Shown: positions 36,455 to 46,730, counted from the first letter of the stretch. The stretch: 64,000 nt of DNA from Saprospiraceae bacterium (GCA_029212405.1 JARGNR010000010.1:1-64000); one strand, 5' to 3'. Numbers and translations are program-made. The notes: generated by a model from the sequence alone, not told the origin.

Positions 36455-37759
36455 ATGCGGTTGACACTTTCCCTTCTCATTTTAGCTGGCCTCCTATTCG
36501 GAGCATTCAGAGGTTATCAATTGCGTGAACTTACCAAAGAACAAACTGAATACAAAGAAGTCTTGGCAGAGATCAATAGAATCAATTATGGTCTCTTTAA
36601 TATGGAATTATGGAAAGAAAAGGCGGTTGACATTTTTTCAAAACGAATCGCTGATTTCCAAGTACCTCCAAAAGCCTATGTGGATATTGATGCTGAGCTT
36701 CAAGTATATCTTACTTCCCTATATAAAGAATGGCTGCTTTCTGGAAAACTCGTCAATATGTTCATTGATGAAGCTGAAAAGTCTGGAAATTTGAACAAAT
36801 ACATAGCAAATATGGCCAAAGATTATTTCAATAAAGAGATGAAAAACTTTGGCCTCGAATCAAAAATACCCGGAATTGCAGAGACCCTTACAGCCGAAAT
36901 AAAACGTAACGAACCTATGCTAGCCGGCTATTTAAAGCAAGGGCTACAAAATTTATTATTTGAGGACAATCCCATGCAAATTACAGATTTGCGACAACCC
37001 ATTTATCAGCATTATGGTCATACAACTCTTCAAGAAACCAATGAAGACTTATCTCAACGAGTAAGCACATTGGAGAATCAAATAAACAAAGACATTAAGG
37101 TCGTTTACGCTATAGTTCTAGGACTTGTTGTACTTTGCTTTTTCACCTATGGAGCAATTGGAGGCACCTCTACAATTAGTCTTATTTCGTTTGCTTCAAT
37201 CATCCTGCTGTTTTTGGGAGTGACGATGCCTATGATTGACATCGATGCTCGATTAAACGGTTTTCAAATGAATCTTGTAGGCTCTACGGTTTCATTTGAT
37301 CAACAGTACATGTATTATCAATCGAAGTCCATTTTGGATGTGACCAGTACACTTATAAGAGGTAGAGGGATCGACCTTAAAATTGTGGGTATTATGATTT
37401 TGCTTTTTAGTGTGGTTGTCCCTTTCATAAAATTGGTATTGTCCTCCATTTTCTTATATTCAAATAAGATTCGAAACAGCAAGGTTGCTAAAACGATTAT
37501 TTATCACCTTGGCAAGTGGAGTATGGCTGATGTTTTTGTGGTCGCCATGTTTATGGCGTATATTGGATTTTATGGGATAATAACCGCCCAATTAGGAGAA
37601 ATTGGAAACAACAAAACAGGATATGCTGTAGAAACATTAAACTACAGTAGACTCTCCCCTGGTGCTTTATTCTTCACTACCTATTGTGTATTAAGTATTA
37701 TTACAGGAATTTTAATAAATAGATGGGAATCCAAACAAACCAAACTAACAGATAGTTAG
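36455..37759 (+). CDS. PqiA-like inner-membrane protein
   Basis: A 434-residue membrane protein. One N-terminal hydrophobic segment (residues ~1-16), a mostly helical ~190-residue soluble part ending in a short coiled coil (LQETNEDLSQRVSTLENQIN), then TM segments starting at VVYAIVLGLVVLCFFTYGAI. The last ~130 residues resemble paraquat-inducible protein A (KWSMADVFVVAMFMAYIGFY, PFIKLVLSSIFLYS), which handles lipid transport with MCE proteins in Proteobacteria. No MCE gene is near. Function in lipid or membrane homeostasis is inference. Confidence 0.82.
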   Translation: MRLTLSLLILAGLLFGAFRGYQLRELTKEQTEYKEVLAEINRINYGLFNMELWKEKAVDIFSKRIADFQVPPKAYVDIDAELQVYLTSLYKEWLLSGKLVNMFIDEAEKSGNLNKYIANMAKDYFNKEMKNFGLESKIPGIAETLTAEIKRNEPMLAGYLKQGLQNLLFEDNPMQITDLRQPIYQHYGHTTLQETNEDLSQRVSTLENQINKDIKVVYAIVLGLVVLCFFTYGAIGGTSTISLISFASIILLFLGVTMPMIDIDARLNGFQMNLVGSTVSFDQQYMYYQSKSILDVTSTLIRGRGIDLKIVGIMILLFSVVVPFIKLVLSSIFLYSNKIRNSKVAKTIIYHLGKWSMADVFVVAMFMAYIGFYGIITAQLGEIGNNKTGYAVETLNYSRLSPGALFFTTYCVLSIITGILINRWESKQTKLTDS

Positions 37760-37906
37760 AGTTGCACAAAAAAAACATTCTTTTTAGCAGCGGAATTTAA
37801 GTATTCTCATTCTTATTAATAGAATAATAGTCAAATCCCCCTTATTTACAATTTAGCCTAGGGAAAACCCTTAAGGTCAACCATCGAAATAATAATTAGA
37901 AGAATT

Positions 37907-37929
37907 TTTTTTGCATATTTTTTGCATAT
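37907..37929. repeat. Pair of overlapping TTTTTTGCATAT direct repeats
   Basis: Two 12-mers TTTTTTGCATAT overlap by one base and repeat with an 11-base period, about one helical turn, ~110-130 bases upstream of the 38036 gene. This may be a bent or regulatory element. A near but not exact -7 box (one base too long) is inside. Confidence 0.45.
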
Positions 37930-38035
37930 AAGGTTTTATATTTAAGTCATCGCAGAAAATTTCTTGATTATATTGGATATTTAGGTAGTTAAGACCTTAG
38001 TACAATCGAATTCACTTCAAAACAACAAATAGATT

Positions 38036-38773
38036 ATGAGAAAAATTTATTTACTCGCAATCATGATAGCCTTTTCTTGCTCGGAGCTTTTAAGTCAGGC
38101 ATATCCTGATCGTCATAATACATCTTGGACAGATGGATGGGTATCCTGTGTTGAAACAGATTCTCCAAATGTCAAACGAGATCCTGGTCACTGGATCATG
38201 TATGATTTTGGCGATCAGTATTCACTCCACAAATCAACCATATGGAACTTCAATGTTCCAGATACCACTCAAAGGGGAATGAGAGACATTGTGATTGATT
38301 ATTCGAACGATGGTCAAACGTGGACTGAAATCACTGAATTTGAAGTACCTGAAGCGCCTGGATCTGCTTTTTATCAAGGCGATGATGGACCCAATTTTGA
38401 AGGAATAGTTGCTCGATATGTCTTAATCAGTATTCTTAACAACTATGGAGATGCAAATTGTGTCGGTATGAGTGAATTGAGAATCGATGCCACTATAGCT
38501 ACATCAACGAATTTGCCTGACAATGAATTAGATTTGGTAATAGAGGCAAGTCCAAATCCTGCATCCGAATTCACTAACATCCGATTGAGCAATTCCGATT
38601 CTAAGCTGAATTACTCACTTACAGATATGGCTGGGAAACTTCTCCGCCAAGGTGATGTAACTGGAAGTGAATTCCGAATAAATACATCCAACCTTCCTTC
38701 TGGAACATACTCTATTACAGTGTATAACGAAACTGGAAAGAAAGCAATTTTAATCAATGTAATTAATAACTAG
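38036..38773 (+). CDS. Secreted discoidin-like protein with T9SS signal
   Basis: A 245-residue exported protein (signal MRKIYLLAIMIAFSCSELLSQ). Residues ~30-165 look like an F5/8 type C (discoidin) fold: HWIMYDFGDQYSLHKSTIWN, DIVIDYSNDGQTWTEITEFE, and YVLISILNNYGDANCVGMSE with the C-terminal RIDA strand. The last ~75 residues are a T9SS sorting domain (IEASPNPASEFTNIRLSNSD, ending in TGKKAILINVINN). Discoidin folds bind carbohydrate or lipid. It is 77 bases upstream of the DUF1800 gene on the same strand and may form one unit with the pair. Confidence 0.85.
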   Translation: MRKIYLLAIMIAFSCSELLSQAYPDRHNTSWTDGWVSCVETDSPNVKRDPGHWIMYDFGDQYSLHKSTIWNFNVPDTTQRGMRDIVIDYSNDGQTWTEITEFEVPEAPGSAFYQGDDGPNFEGIVARYVLISILNNYGDANCVGMSELRIDATIATSTNLPDNELDLVIEASPNPASEFTNIRLSNSDSKLNYSLTDMAGKLLRQGDVTGSEFRINTSNLPSGTYSITVYNETGKKAILINVINN

Positions 38774-38850
38774 AAAATAGGACTTCCAAGTTGTCACTTT
38801 AGATGATAAATGACAATGTCAATTAATTGGAGCTTAAAAAAATAAAACCT

Positions 38851-40653
38851 ATGAAACAATTATTAAAAATAGTATGTCTTTTACTCCCTTTCAGCATGAT
38901 GGGACAAGCATATACGGACTATGTAGGAGCAGGGCATTCTAAAGGCTTTACCATTACTGCCAGCCATAGTCTACCTAATGCCAGTGCCGAAAATACGGTA
39001 AATGGAAAAGGGATGGACAGCAAATATTTTTCAGCCTCTAGATTTCTTCAACATGCAACTATGGGTCCTTCAGAAAGTATGATAGAAGCTCTACTGGCTA
39101 CTGATAATGATTTTGAAAGTTGGATTGATAATGAATATACAAAACCAGCAACATATCTACAACCTGAAATGGAATTAATATGGGATGAAATTGTTGCCTA
39201 TTATGTATCACAAGGCTATGATCCAGAAGACCTTTTTGGTCCTTACAAACTTCACTTTGATTATGCGTATTGGCAAATATTAATGACCAACGATGATCAC
39301 CTGCGGCATAAAATTGCAAATGCATTGAGTCAAATTCTTGTTATATCAAGTAATTCTGACTTAAGTGGATGGGCGGATGCATTGACAGGATACTATGATT
39401 TACTTTTAGAACATTCATTTGGTAACTATAGAGACTTATTAGAAGATGTTACTCTTTCCATACAAATGGGGTATTATCTAAGTCACTTAAACAATGCCAA
39501 AGAAAATCCCGAAGCCAATACAAGTCCAGATGAAAACTATGCAAGAGAAATCATGCAATTATTCACAATCGGTTTATATGAATTGAATCCTGACGGCACA
39601 AGAGTATTAGATGGAAGTGGTGATCCAATTCCGACCTATGATCAGAATGACATTCAAGAGTTTGCCAAGGTATTTACAGGATTAGGCGTAGGCGAATTAA
39701 TCAATCCGAATGAATGGCCTTATCAACCTTTTTTTGGTCTAAATCTTTGGGCCGCTGTGAAAGACGTTCCGATGGTGATGTATGAAGACTTTCATGAAAC
39801 TACGGAGAAAACTTTATTGAATGGCACCGTACTTCCTGCCAATCAACCTGGGATGACTGACATTAATGATGCTATTGACAATCTTTTTAACCATCCGAAT
39901 GTAGGACCTTTTATAGGAAAATTATTAATTAAACGATTGGTAAAATCCAATCCAACCCCTGAATATGTAAATAGAGTGACCAATGCTTTTAATGATAATG
40001 GAAGTGGAGTACGTGGTGACATGCAAGCTGTCATCAAAGCCATTTTGCTTGATGAAGAAGCTAGGAGTGGAGAGGCTATGTTGGCTCTAGATGCAGGACG
40101 AGCAAAAGAGCCAATGCAAAAAGTAACTGCATATGCCAGAGTAATGCCTTTAATTACACCCTATAATAGATACTGGAATCAAGGATATGATTTGTTCAAC
40201 AATACAGGACAACACATATTGTCTGCACCAACAGTATTCAATTTTTACCTTCCTGACTTTCAACCAATCGGAGGAATAGCAGACAACAACTTGACTGCTC
40301 CTGAATTTAAACTACACAATACATCCAATGCCATTTCTACAGTAAATCAATATTGGTGGATGGCCAATTTTTGGGATGGACACTTTTTCTCCACTTGGGA
40401 TGATGGCGATTTACAAAGTGAGGTGAGAGTGGATATTGACGCTTTTATGCCTTTAGTAAACGAACCAGAACTGTTGGTGAATCGATTAGATAAATTATTA
40501 ACCTTTGGTCAACTTTCTGATCAGACCCGAGATAATATCTTACCTATACTTCATGATACGTATTGGACATGGAATGACAATTGGGAAGTAGAAAGAATAC
40601 GAGCTGCCATTTATTACATTCTGGTCTCACCGGATTACAACGTAATGAAGTAA
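38851..40653 (+). CDS. DUF1800-family secreted protein
   Basis: A 600-residue protein started at the ATG at 38851 (MKQLLKIVCLLLPFSMMGQA), which gives a signal peptide; the ORF's upstream ATG adds eight unlikely residues. DUF1800 landmarks are SRFLQHATMGPSESMIEALL near the N terminus, ENYAREIMQLFTIGLYELNP, FAKVFTGLGVGE, KTLLNGTVLPANQPGM and the C-terminal MNYILVSPDYNVMK-type ending (AAIYYILVSPDYNVMK). The family is always paired with DUF1501 and its function is not settled. 27 bases separate it from that gene. Confidence 0.92.
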   Translation: MKQLLKIVCLLLPFSMMGQAYTDYVGAGHSKGFTITASHSLPNASAENTVNGKGMDSKYFSASRFLQHATMGPSESMIEALLATDNDFESWIDNEYTKPATYLQPEMELIWDEIVAYYVSQGYDPEDLFGPYKLHFDYAYWQILMTNDDHLRHKIANALSQILVISSNSDLSGWADALTGYYDLLLEHSFGNYRDLLEDVTLSIQMGYYLSHLNNAKENPEANTSPDENYAREIMQLFTIGLYELNPDGTRVLDGSGDPIPTYDQNDIQEFAKVFTGLGVGELINPNEWPYQPFFGLNLWAAVKDVPMVMYEDFHETTEKTLLNGTVLPANQPGMTDINDAIDNLFNHPNVGPFIGKLLIKRLVKSNPTPEYVNRVTNAFNDNGSGVRGDMQAVIKAILLDEEARSGEAMLALDAGRAKEPMQKVTAYARVMPLITPYNRYWNQGYDLFNNTGQHILSAPTVFNFYLPDFQPIGGIADNNLTAPEFKLHNTSNAISTVNQYWWMANFWDGHFFSTWDDGDLQSEVRVDIDAFMPLVNEPELLVNRLDKLLTFGQLSDQTRDNILPILHDTYWTWNDNWEVERIRAAIYYILVSPDYNVMK

Positions 40654-40680
40654 TATTTATTAAAATTAAAAAAGAAGGAC

Positions 40681-42120
40681 ATGGGACATCACCATCATAA
40701 AATAAAAAGAAGAACATTTCTAGGACAAGCAAGTTGCGCAGCGGTAGGTCTTACTACATTATTTTCCACCGTATTGAACCTGAAAGCAATGAATGCAGCT
40801 GCCTCATTGAATTTTCCAAATTTGGCACCAGTTGGCCCATTTGACGATTATAAGGCTATGGTTTGTCTACTTTTAGCTGGGGGAAGTGATTCTTATAACA
40901 TGCTAATCCCCACAGGGACAAGTGATTATGAAGAATATTCCACAGTTAGATCTAATCAAGCCATTCCTCAAAATGAGATTATCAATATCAATCCACTCAA
41001 TACTCCCGGCAAAACATTTGGAGTAAATCCAAATATGCCAAATATGGCGGCTATGTTTGATGAAGGTAAATTAGCTTTCATCTCGAATGTAGGGACCTTG
41101 ATTGAACCAACTACAAAAACAACACTATATAATGGAGTTGCTGATATTCCATTAGGATTGTTTTCGCATTCTGATCAGGTAATGCACTGGCAAACTTCAG
41201 TACCTCATGACAGAGTTGCTACAGGATGGGGTGGAAAAATAGTAGATTTACTCAATTCCATACCGAACGGTCCAGATACCAATCCAAACATTTCTATGAA
41301 TATTTCATTATCTGGTAGTAATGTATTCCAAACGGGGCAAGGTAGTGTTGAATTCGCATTGAGTCCACAATGGGGTGCAAATGGGATGAATGGATATGGA
41401 GATGAATGGCTGCAAAGTCAATTGAGGACAGAAGCCGTAGATAATATGGTAGATGCCCAATATCAAGATATCTTCAAAAAAACCTATGCCAAAACATTGA
41501 AGACGGCAAGAGATGGAAATCTGCAATATGAAGCAGCCGAAGCCAATGCTATTCCGCTTCAAACAGATTTTAATCAAAATAGTGATTTATCTCTTGCTTT
41601 CGAAAGAGTAGCCAAGACCATAAATATTAGAGAAGAGTTGGGAATGAAACGACAGATCTTTTTTATAGAGTATGGCGGCTGGGATCATCATGATGAATTA
41701 TTAATTGCTCAGGGTGATATGTTGACAGAAGTAGACAATGCGCTTCAATCCTTCAGTCTAGCTATGGAAGAATTGGGCCTTTCAGATAAAGTGACCACGT
41801 TTTCCATATCAGAGTTTTCACGAACCTTAATTTCTAATGGAAACGGTACCGATCATGCCTGGGGAGGTAATGTATTTGCCATGGGTGGAGCAGTAAATGG
41901 TCAGAATATTTATGGCCAGTTTCCTCAATTAGCACTAGATTCAAGTTTAGAAATTGGAAATGGAGTATTGATACCTACCACCTCAGCGGATGAGTATTTT
42001 GCTGAATTGGCTATGTGGTACAATGTGCCTTCCAGTGGATTATTAGATATATTTCCCAATCTAGGGAATTTCTATTCGGTTTCTTCGGGTGCCAATCCGA
42101 TTGGGTTTCTGAATATTTAG
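40681..42120 (+). CDS. DUF1501-family protein with Tat-like signal
   Basis: A 479-residue protein. The N terminus (MGHHHHKIKRRTFLGQ) has an Arg-Arg signal of the twin-arginine type followed by a hydrophobic stretch (SCAAVGLTTLFSTVLN). The DUF1501 core, related to alkaline phosphatase/sulfatase folds, shows MVCLLLAGGSDSYNMLIP, SDQVMHWQTSVP, TGWGGKIVDLL, FFIEYGGWDHHDEL, FSISEFSRTLISNGN and GTDHAWGGNVFAMGG, with a conserved Asp, His and Ser set. The natural run of four His near the N terminus is unusual. Secreted partner of the DUF1800 protein. Confidence 0.92.
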   Translation: MGHHHHKIKRRTFLGQASCAAVGLTTLFSTVLNLKAMNAAASLNFPNLAPVGPFDDYKAMVCLLLAGGSDSYNMLIPTGTSDYEEYSTVRSNQAIPQNEIININPLNTPGKTFGVNPNMPNMAAMFDEGKLAFISNVGTLIEPTTKTTLYNGVADIPLGLFSHSDQVMHWQTSVPHDRVATGWGGKIVDLLNSIPNGPDTNPNISMNISLSGSNVFQTGQGSVEFALSPQWGANGMNGYGDEWLQSQLRTEAVDNMVDAQYQDIFKKTYAKTLKTARDGNLQYEAAEANAIPLQTDFNQNSDLSLAFERVAKTINIREELGMKRQIFFIEYGGWDHHDELLIAQGDMLTEVDNALQSFSLAMEELGLSDKVTTFSISEFSRTLISNGNGTDHAWGGNVFAMGGAVNGQNIYGQFPQLALDSSLEIGNGVLIPTTSADEYFAELAMWYNVPSSGLLDIFPNLGNFYSVSSGANPIGFLNI

Positions 42121-42150
42121 ACCTTCAAAATTAATTTCACAAAAAATAGT

Positions 42151-42180
42151 AAAGAGGCTTTCAGAAATGGAAGTCTCTTT
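42151..42180 (+). terminator. Terminator of the DUF1501 gene
   Basis: Stem AAAGAGGCTT / AAGTCTCTTT with a G-U pair and a ~10-base loop, followed by TTTT at 42181-42184. It starts 31 bases after the stop codon. Confidence 0.75.
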
Positions 42181-42286
42181 TTTTATTCAAATTTTCACAC
42201 AATTTTAATTTGAATAGAAGGAAGATTTGAAACAACTTTTCTTGTAAATTCGTTATGCTATCAAAGTCAATAAAAAGATATAGTTT

Positions 42287-43876
42287 ATGAATAAAGTATT
42301 CATTATTTATGCGCTACTCCTGTTTTCCATTCCTTCATTTACTCAAAAGGATGAAATTCAATGGGGTGGAGAATATGAAGATCGAGGATATTATTCCATT
42401 ATTGGTGAATCTGACAACGCCCTATTTGTAGAACGTAAATACAACACACGTCTTAATAATCGGAATGTAGATATAGAATTGCTGCGATTTGACTCTGAAA
42501 TGGAGGTAACGCATGGAATAGAATTAAGAGATCTGGAACAATCTAATTATGAAAGTATTGTTACGATCAATTCACCAGAAGGATTGGCACATATATATTA
42601 CCAAACTTCAAAACAGGGAGAACAATTTGTGTCTGCACAACTCTTTGATCACCAATCTCTACGAAAAACTGAAATCGTTGACCTAGCCCGATTCAAAATT
42701 TCAAAACATGCAGATCAAACGGTTAGGCAAGATGGAAATTATCAATTTTCTTATGCCCTAGATGTTATTTTATCCAGAGATAAAACCAAAATGGCAATAT
42801 TTTATGATCAGGAGAAAGTAGGAAAGAAAAAGAGAAACTTCTATCAATATTGTATAATTGACATCAACAATAGATTTTCTATTCTCCATAAAGGCGATTT
42901 CTACAGTGATGATCAAAGTAATAAATATTTAATGAGTGATCGACACTTGTCTAATAGTGGAAAATTGACGTATGCCATAAAACGATATGTAAAAAATAAT
43001 GGTACGGAACACATCAATAAGAAGCCTGCATATGACTATGAAATCCACCATATGTCAGGGGATAGTTTGGAGTACATTTATGATATCAGAGTAAAAAAAG
43101 AGTATTTAGATAAGGTTGTACTTGGCAGTGATGAAGAAGACAATTTATATATCGCTGGATACCTTAGAAAACAACCTTGGGGCGATATAAAAAAGTCCTA
43201 CTTACTCAGTTTAGATAATTTAGGATATGATCGGTACAAGGTAGTAGATGAATATTCACGAAGAGATGTCAAAAAGATACAAGGAAAAGAAGGCAATAAA
43301 TTAGATGACAATTTTCAAACCATCGATATATTTCCAACAAACGATATTGTTTACTTGGTGAGACAATATCGAAGGAGAGGATCTCGAAATAATACTTTTA
43401 ACAATACAGGGTTTGGGGTAAATAGAATGAATCAATTCAATGATCTGATCTATTTTTGGAACTATGAAGATGTAATAATTGAGGGAATTGGAAAGAATAC
43501 AGGGGAAAGATTATGGACGGCTATTAACCCACGAGAGCATGAAGATGACAATACCTTTTCCCGTTATTTTATCACAGGTCAAATGGAACTTATCAATAAC
43601 AATCTAGTCTTTTTATATAATGAACGCGAAGAGAATATTGTCCGAATAAGGAGAAAAGAAAATCTAAAACGCACAGATATTCCGGGAGATAGAACAGCTA
43701 TAACAATGGCCGTGATAAATTCCAATGGAGAATTGATGTATCATGTTATAGACGAAGAAGATCATTTTCACATCCCTGAAAGAGGAGCTTTTATATCAAA
43801 TGACGATATTTATTTCTTGTATCACCATAAAAACTACAAACGTTTCAAAGTGGGTGTTTCAAGATCAGAAAATTGA
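42287..43876 (+). CDS. Secreted protein of unknown function
   Basis: A 529-residue exported protein (signal MNKVFIIYALLLFSIPSFTQ). The remainder is beta-rich with repeated Tyr/Asp stretches of ~50-60 residues (e.g. LDVILSRDKTKMAIFYDQEK, SLDNLGYDRYKVVDEYSRRD, RLWTAINPREHEDDNTFSRY), like a distorted beta-propeller. Many Lys/Arg give a basic middle region. No anchor, catalytic motif or T9SS signal is evident. I do not recognise it. Single-gene unit with the DUF1501 terminator upstream and 121 bases before the HtrA gene. Confidence 0.7.
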   Translation: MNKVFIIYALLLFSIPSFTQKDEIQWGGEYEDRGYYSIIGESDNALFVERKYNTRLNNRNVDIELLRFDSEMEVTHGIELRDLEQSNYESIVTINSPEGLAHIYYQTSKQGEQFVSAQLFDHQSLRKTEIVDLARFKISKHADQTVRQDGNYQFSYALDVILSRDKTKMAIFYDQEKVGKKKRNFYQYCIIDINNRFSILHKGDFYSDDQSNKYLMSDRHLSNSGKLTYAIKRYVKNNGTEHINKKPAYDYEIHHMSGDSLEYIYDIRVKKEYLDKVVLGSDEEDNLYIAGYLRKQPWGDIKKSYLLSLDNLGYDRYKVVDEYSRRDVKKIQGKEGNKLDDNFQTIDIFPTNDIVYLVRQYRRRGSRNNTFNNTGFGVNRMNQFNDLIYFWNYEDVIIEGIGKNTGERLWTAINPREHEDDNTFSRYFITGQMELINNNLVFLYNEREENIVRIRRKENLKRTDIPGDRTAITMAVINSNGELMYHVIDEEDHFHIPERGAFISNDDIYFLYHHKNYKRFKVGVSRSEN

Positions 43877-43997
43877 TCTAACTATTAGGACAACTATATT
43901 TAACCAAAATTTAAAATTTCATCCATAACATCTTTGTCAAAAATCATGTTTAACAAGTGAAAATATTAACACTAAGAGAACAGATAAAATAAAGAAT

Positions 43998-45170
43998 ATG
44001 AAAGCGACAAACATCTTAAATGCGATCTTAATTCTAATCATTGGTATAGGAGGTGGAATTTGGTATTCAAGTACACAAAGTCAAGCCGACTCATTCGAGG
44101 AGATTGCAATTCATACAAAGTATGATAATGTAAAAACAGCCATTCCAGCTCCAAACAACTCTACTAAAAGAAAAGTAGACCCAATAACAGTAGTTACGGA
44201 TGTAGAGACAGCTACGATTAATTTATTTGAAGAGACTGCTCCATCTGTATGTTTTATAAATACTTCAAAAATGACTCAATCAGGATATTGGAGTCAAAAT
44301 CTATACGAAACTCCTTCAGGTTCTGGTTCTGGATTTATTTGGGATGAAAACGGAAGTATTGTGACCAACTTTCATGTGATTCAGGGAGCAAGTAAGATCA
44401 CTGTCACACTCTCAGACATGTCCTCATGGGAAGCAGAAGTTCTGGGTGCCGAACCGAATAAAGATTTAGCTGTGCTTAAAATAAAAGCTCCATCACGATT
44501 ATTGACTCCAATAAAAGTAGGATTTTCTGAAGATTTGAGAGTAGGCCAATCTGTGTTTGCTATTGGTAATCCATTTGGATTGGATCAAACATTAACAACA
44601 GGAATAATCAGTGCATTAGGAAGAGAAATAAATTCTATAACAGGCGTACCGATCAATGATGTCATTCAGACAGATGCAGCAATCAATCCCGGAAACTCTG
44701 GAGGTCCATTATTAGATAGTAGTGGTCGATTAATTGGTGTGAACACTATGATTTATAGCCCTTCTGGTGCAAGTGCAGGAATTGGCTTTTCAATACCTGT
44801 AGATGAAGTAAATTGGGTAGTCAGCGATATTATAAAATATGGTGAAGTGAGAAAACCGCTTATTGGAGTTTCATTGATCCCTTCAAAACGAGCACGAGAA
44901 GCAGGGTTAGTAGGTTCACTCATATTAAAGGTCGTTGAAAATGGTCCTGCCGACAAAGTGGGCTTGCGAGAAACTTCAAGAAACAATAATGGAGAAATTG
45001 AATTAGGTGATATCATCATAGGAATCAATGATATTGATATTAAAAACAATAATGATCTGTTCCTTGCTTTGGAAAAATTTGCTCCTGGAGATAAAGTTTC
45101 TATAACGTATCAGCGAAATGGTAAGGAACTTGCCGTTGATTTGGTTCTTGGGAGTTCCGTTGGAAGCTAG
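43998..45170 (+). CDS. HtrA/DegP-type serine protease with PDZ domain
   Basis: A 390-residue periplasmic quality-control protease. Residues ~5-26 are a hydrophobic anchor or signal (ILNAILILIIGIGGGIWYSS). The trypsin-like domain has His126 (SIVTNFHVIQG), Asp156 (NKDLAVLKI) and Ser234 (NPGNSGGPLLD), with GFSIPVDEV before the PDZ domain. One PDZ domain covers ~295-390 (LKVVENGPADKVGLRETS, IELGDIIIGINDIDIKNNND). With a single PDZ it resembles DegS-size proteins. The usual role is to degrade misfolded envelope proteins and, for DegS, to trigger sigma-factor release; linking it to the ECF sigma factor at 10 kb would be speculation. Confidence 0.95.
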   Translation: MKATNILNAILILIIGIGGGIWYSSTQSQADSFEEIAIHTKYDNVKTAIPAPNNSTKRKVDPITVVTDVETATINLFEETAPSVCFINTSKMTQSGYWSQNLYETPSGSGSGFIWDENGSIVTNFHVIQGASKITVTLSDMSSWEAEVLGAEPNKDLAVLKIKAPSRLLTPIKVGFSEDLRVGQSVFAIGNPFGLDQTLTTGIISALGREINSITGVPINDVIQTDAAINPGNSGGPLLDSSGRLIGVNTMIYSPSGASAGIGFSIPVDEVNWVVSDIIKYGEVRKPLIGVSLIPSKRAREAGLVGSLILKVVENGPADKVGLRETSRNNNGEIELGDIIIGINDIDIKNNNDLFLALEKFAPGDKVSITYQRNGKELAVDLVLGSSVGS

Positions 45171-45201
45171 AAAGATGAGTTGACATTCCATATATCTCCA
45201 A

Positions 45202-45222
45202 TAAATCCGCTAAAAGGATTTA
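45202..45222 (+). terminator. Terminator-like hairpin after the HtrA gene
   Basis: Stem TAAATCC / GGATTTA with a 7-base loop and a following TTTTT at 45226-45230. Lies 31 bases after the HtrA stop. Confidence 0.5.
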
Positions 45223-45275
45223 ATGTTTTTCAACAATAAATTCTACCTTGCTCATAAATTCCAATCGTAAGGTAA

Positions 45276-46730
45276 ATGAAAAATACAGCCTCGGATTTAT
45301 TCAAAATAATTGAAACAATTATCCCCGACTTGCATGCCTATGTGGAAAAAAGCATGGAGGGGCAAGGAATTGTATTGAAACAACAATTGGCATCTACACT
45401 CGCCAAAGATTTAAACTTGGTTCAATGGATTAAAAATGGAGGTATCAATGCGACCAATGTAAATCAATTCCTGCGCACCTATTTGGAGCACAGCCAACGG
45501 ATGCATCATCCCCACTATATCGGACATCAAGTATCCTCATCTCATTTAGCTTCTGCCGTAGCAGACTTTATCCATGGAGTAATCAATAACCCTATGGCTA
45601 TTTATGAGATGGGGCCAAGTGCTTCAGTCATAGAACAAACCATTATTAACTGGATGTTGGATAAAGCGGGATGGTTTAAGGGAGAAACAATTGATAATTT
45701 TGAAGACAATCCCAATAACGGAGGTGGAGTATTAACCCACGGTGGATCGATGGCCAATTTAACTGCTTTATTATCTGCTCGAGCAAAAGTAGCACCAGAA
45801 GCTTGGGATTCTGGAAACCCGAACAATTTGGTTGTGATTGGATCAGAAGTAGCACATTACTCCATCGCTCGATCTATTTCAATTATGGGCCTTGGAAAGA
45901 AAAACATGGTATCGGTCCCTACTTCAAAATCAGAAGTGTTACAGGCTGAACATTTAGAATCTGTTTATAAAAGAACACAAAACGAGGGAAAAACTGTGAT
46001 GGCGGTTATAGCCAATGCATGTGCTACATCAACTGGTCTTTATGATCCAATAGATGAGATAGGTCAATTCTGTAATGAATATGGACTATGGTATCATGTA
46101 GATGGTGCACATGGAGCATCTGCCTTGTTATCGGATAAATATAAAGGACATCTCAAGGGGTTGGAAAGAGCGGACTCCATGATTTGGGACACTCATAAAA
46201 TGCTTAGGACCTCTGCCTTGTGTGCTGCCGTATTATTTAAGGATGCAAAAAACCTAACCAATACATTTCAGCAAAAGGGAAGTTATCTTTTTCATGACAA
46301 AGAAAAGCCAGGATTTGATTTGATGCCATATACGATAGAATGTACCAAATCTGGAATTGGCACTAAATTATTCTGGGTCTTAGCAGCCGAAGGTGAAAAA
46401 GGGTTGGCCAACTATATTGACCGTCAATACGATGTCACCAAAGAATTTTATTCTATTATATCCAATGCATCAGATTTTGAATGCCCCTATTATCCAGAAT
46501 CAAATATTCTTTGTTTTAGATATAAAGCTGGACCAGATACCAATGAATTCCAATTAAAAATCAGAAATGAGTTGGTTAAAAGTGGACAATTCTACATTAC
46601 CTCTACAGAAATTAAGGGCATTCGATATTTACGATTAACGGTGATCAATGCACTTACTAATTCTGAACATATTCAAACGTTGATTAAAACCATAAGAGCA
46701 ATTGCTATTTCAATGAATCCCCAACCATAA
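45276..46730 (+). CDS. PLP-dependent decarboxylase (group II fold)
   Basis: A 484-residue fold-type I PLP enzyme of the glutamate/tyrosine/aromatic amino-acid decarboxylase group. It shows the helical N-terminal region (HHPHYIGHQVSSSHLASAVA), GVLTHGGSMANLTALLSARA for PLP phosphate, LWYHVDGAHGASALLSD with the Asp that pairs to the pyridine N, and the Schiff-base Lys308 in WDTHKMLRTSAL. Length and layout fit. The substrate is uncertain; in Bacteroidota such genes are sometimes annotated as sphingolipid or aspartate decarboxylases. It begins 105 bases after HtrA. Confidence 0.9.
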   Translation: MKNTASDLFKIIETIIPDLHAYVEKSMEGQGIVLKQQLASTLAKDLNLVQWIKNGGINATNVNQFLRTYLEHSQRMHHPHYIGHQVSSSHLASAVADFIHGVINNPMAIYEMGPSASVIEQTIINWMLDKAGWFKGETIDNFEDNPNNGGGVLTHGGSMANLTALLSARAKVAPEAWDSGNPNNLVVIGSEVAHYSIARSISIMGLGKKNMVSVPTSKSEVLQAEHLESVYKRTQNEGKTVMAVIANACATSTGLYDPIDEIGQFCNEYGLWYHVDGAHGASALLSDKYKGHLKGLERADSMIWDTHKMLRTSALCAAVLFKDAKNLTNTFQQKGSYLFHDKEKPGFDLMPYTIECTKSGIGTKLFWVLAAEGEKGLANYIDRQYDVTKEFYSIISNASDFECPYYPESNILCFRYKAGPDTNEFQLKIRNELVKSGQFYITSTEIKGIRYLRLTVINALTNSEHIQTLIKTIRAIAISMNPQP

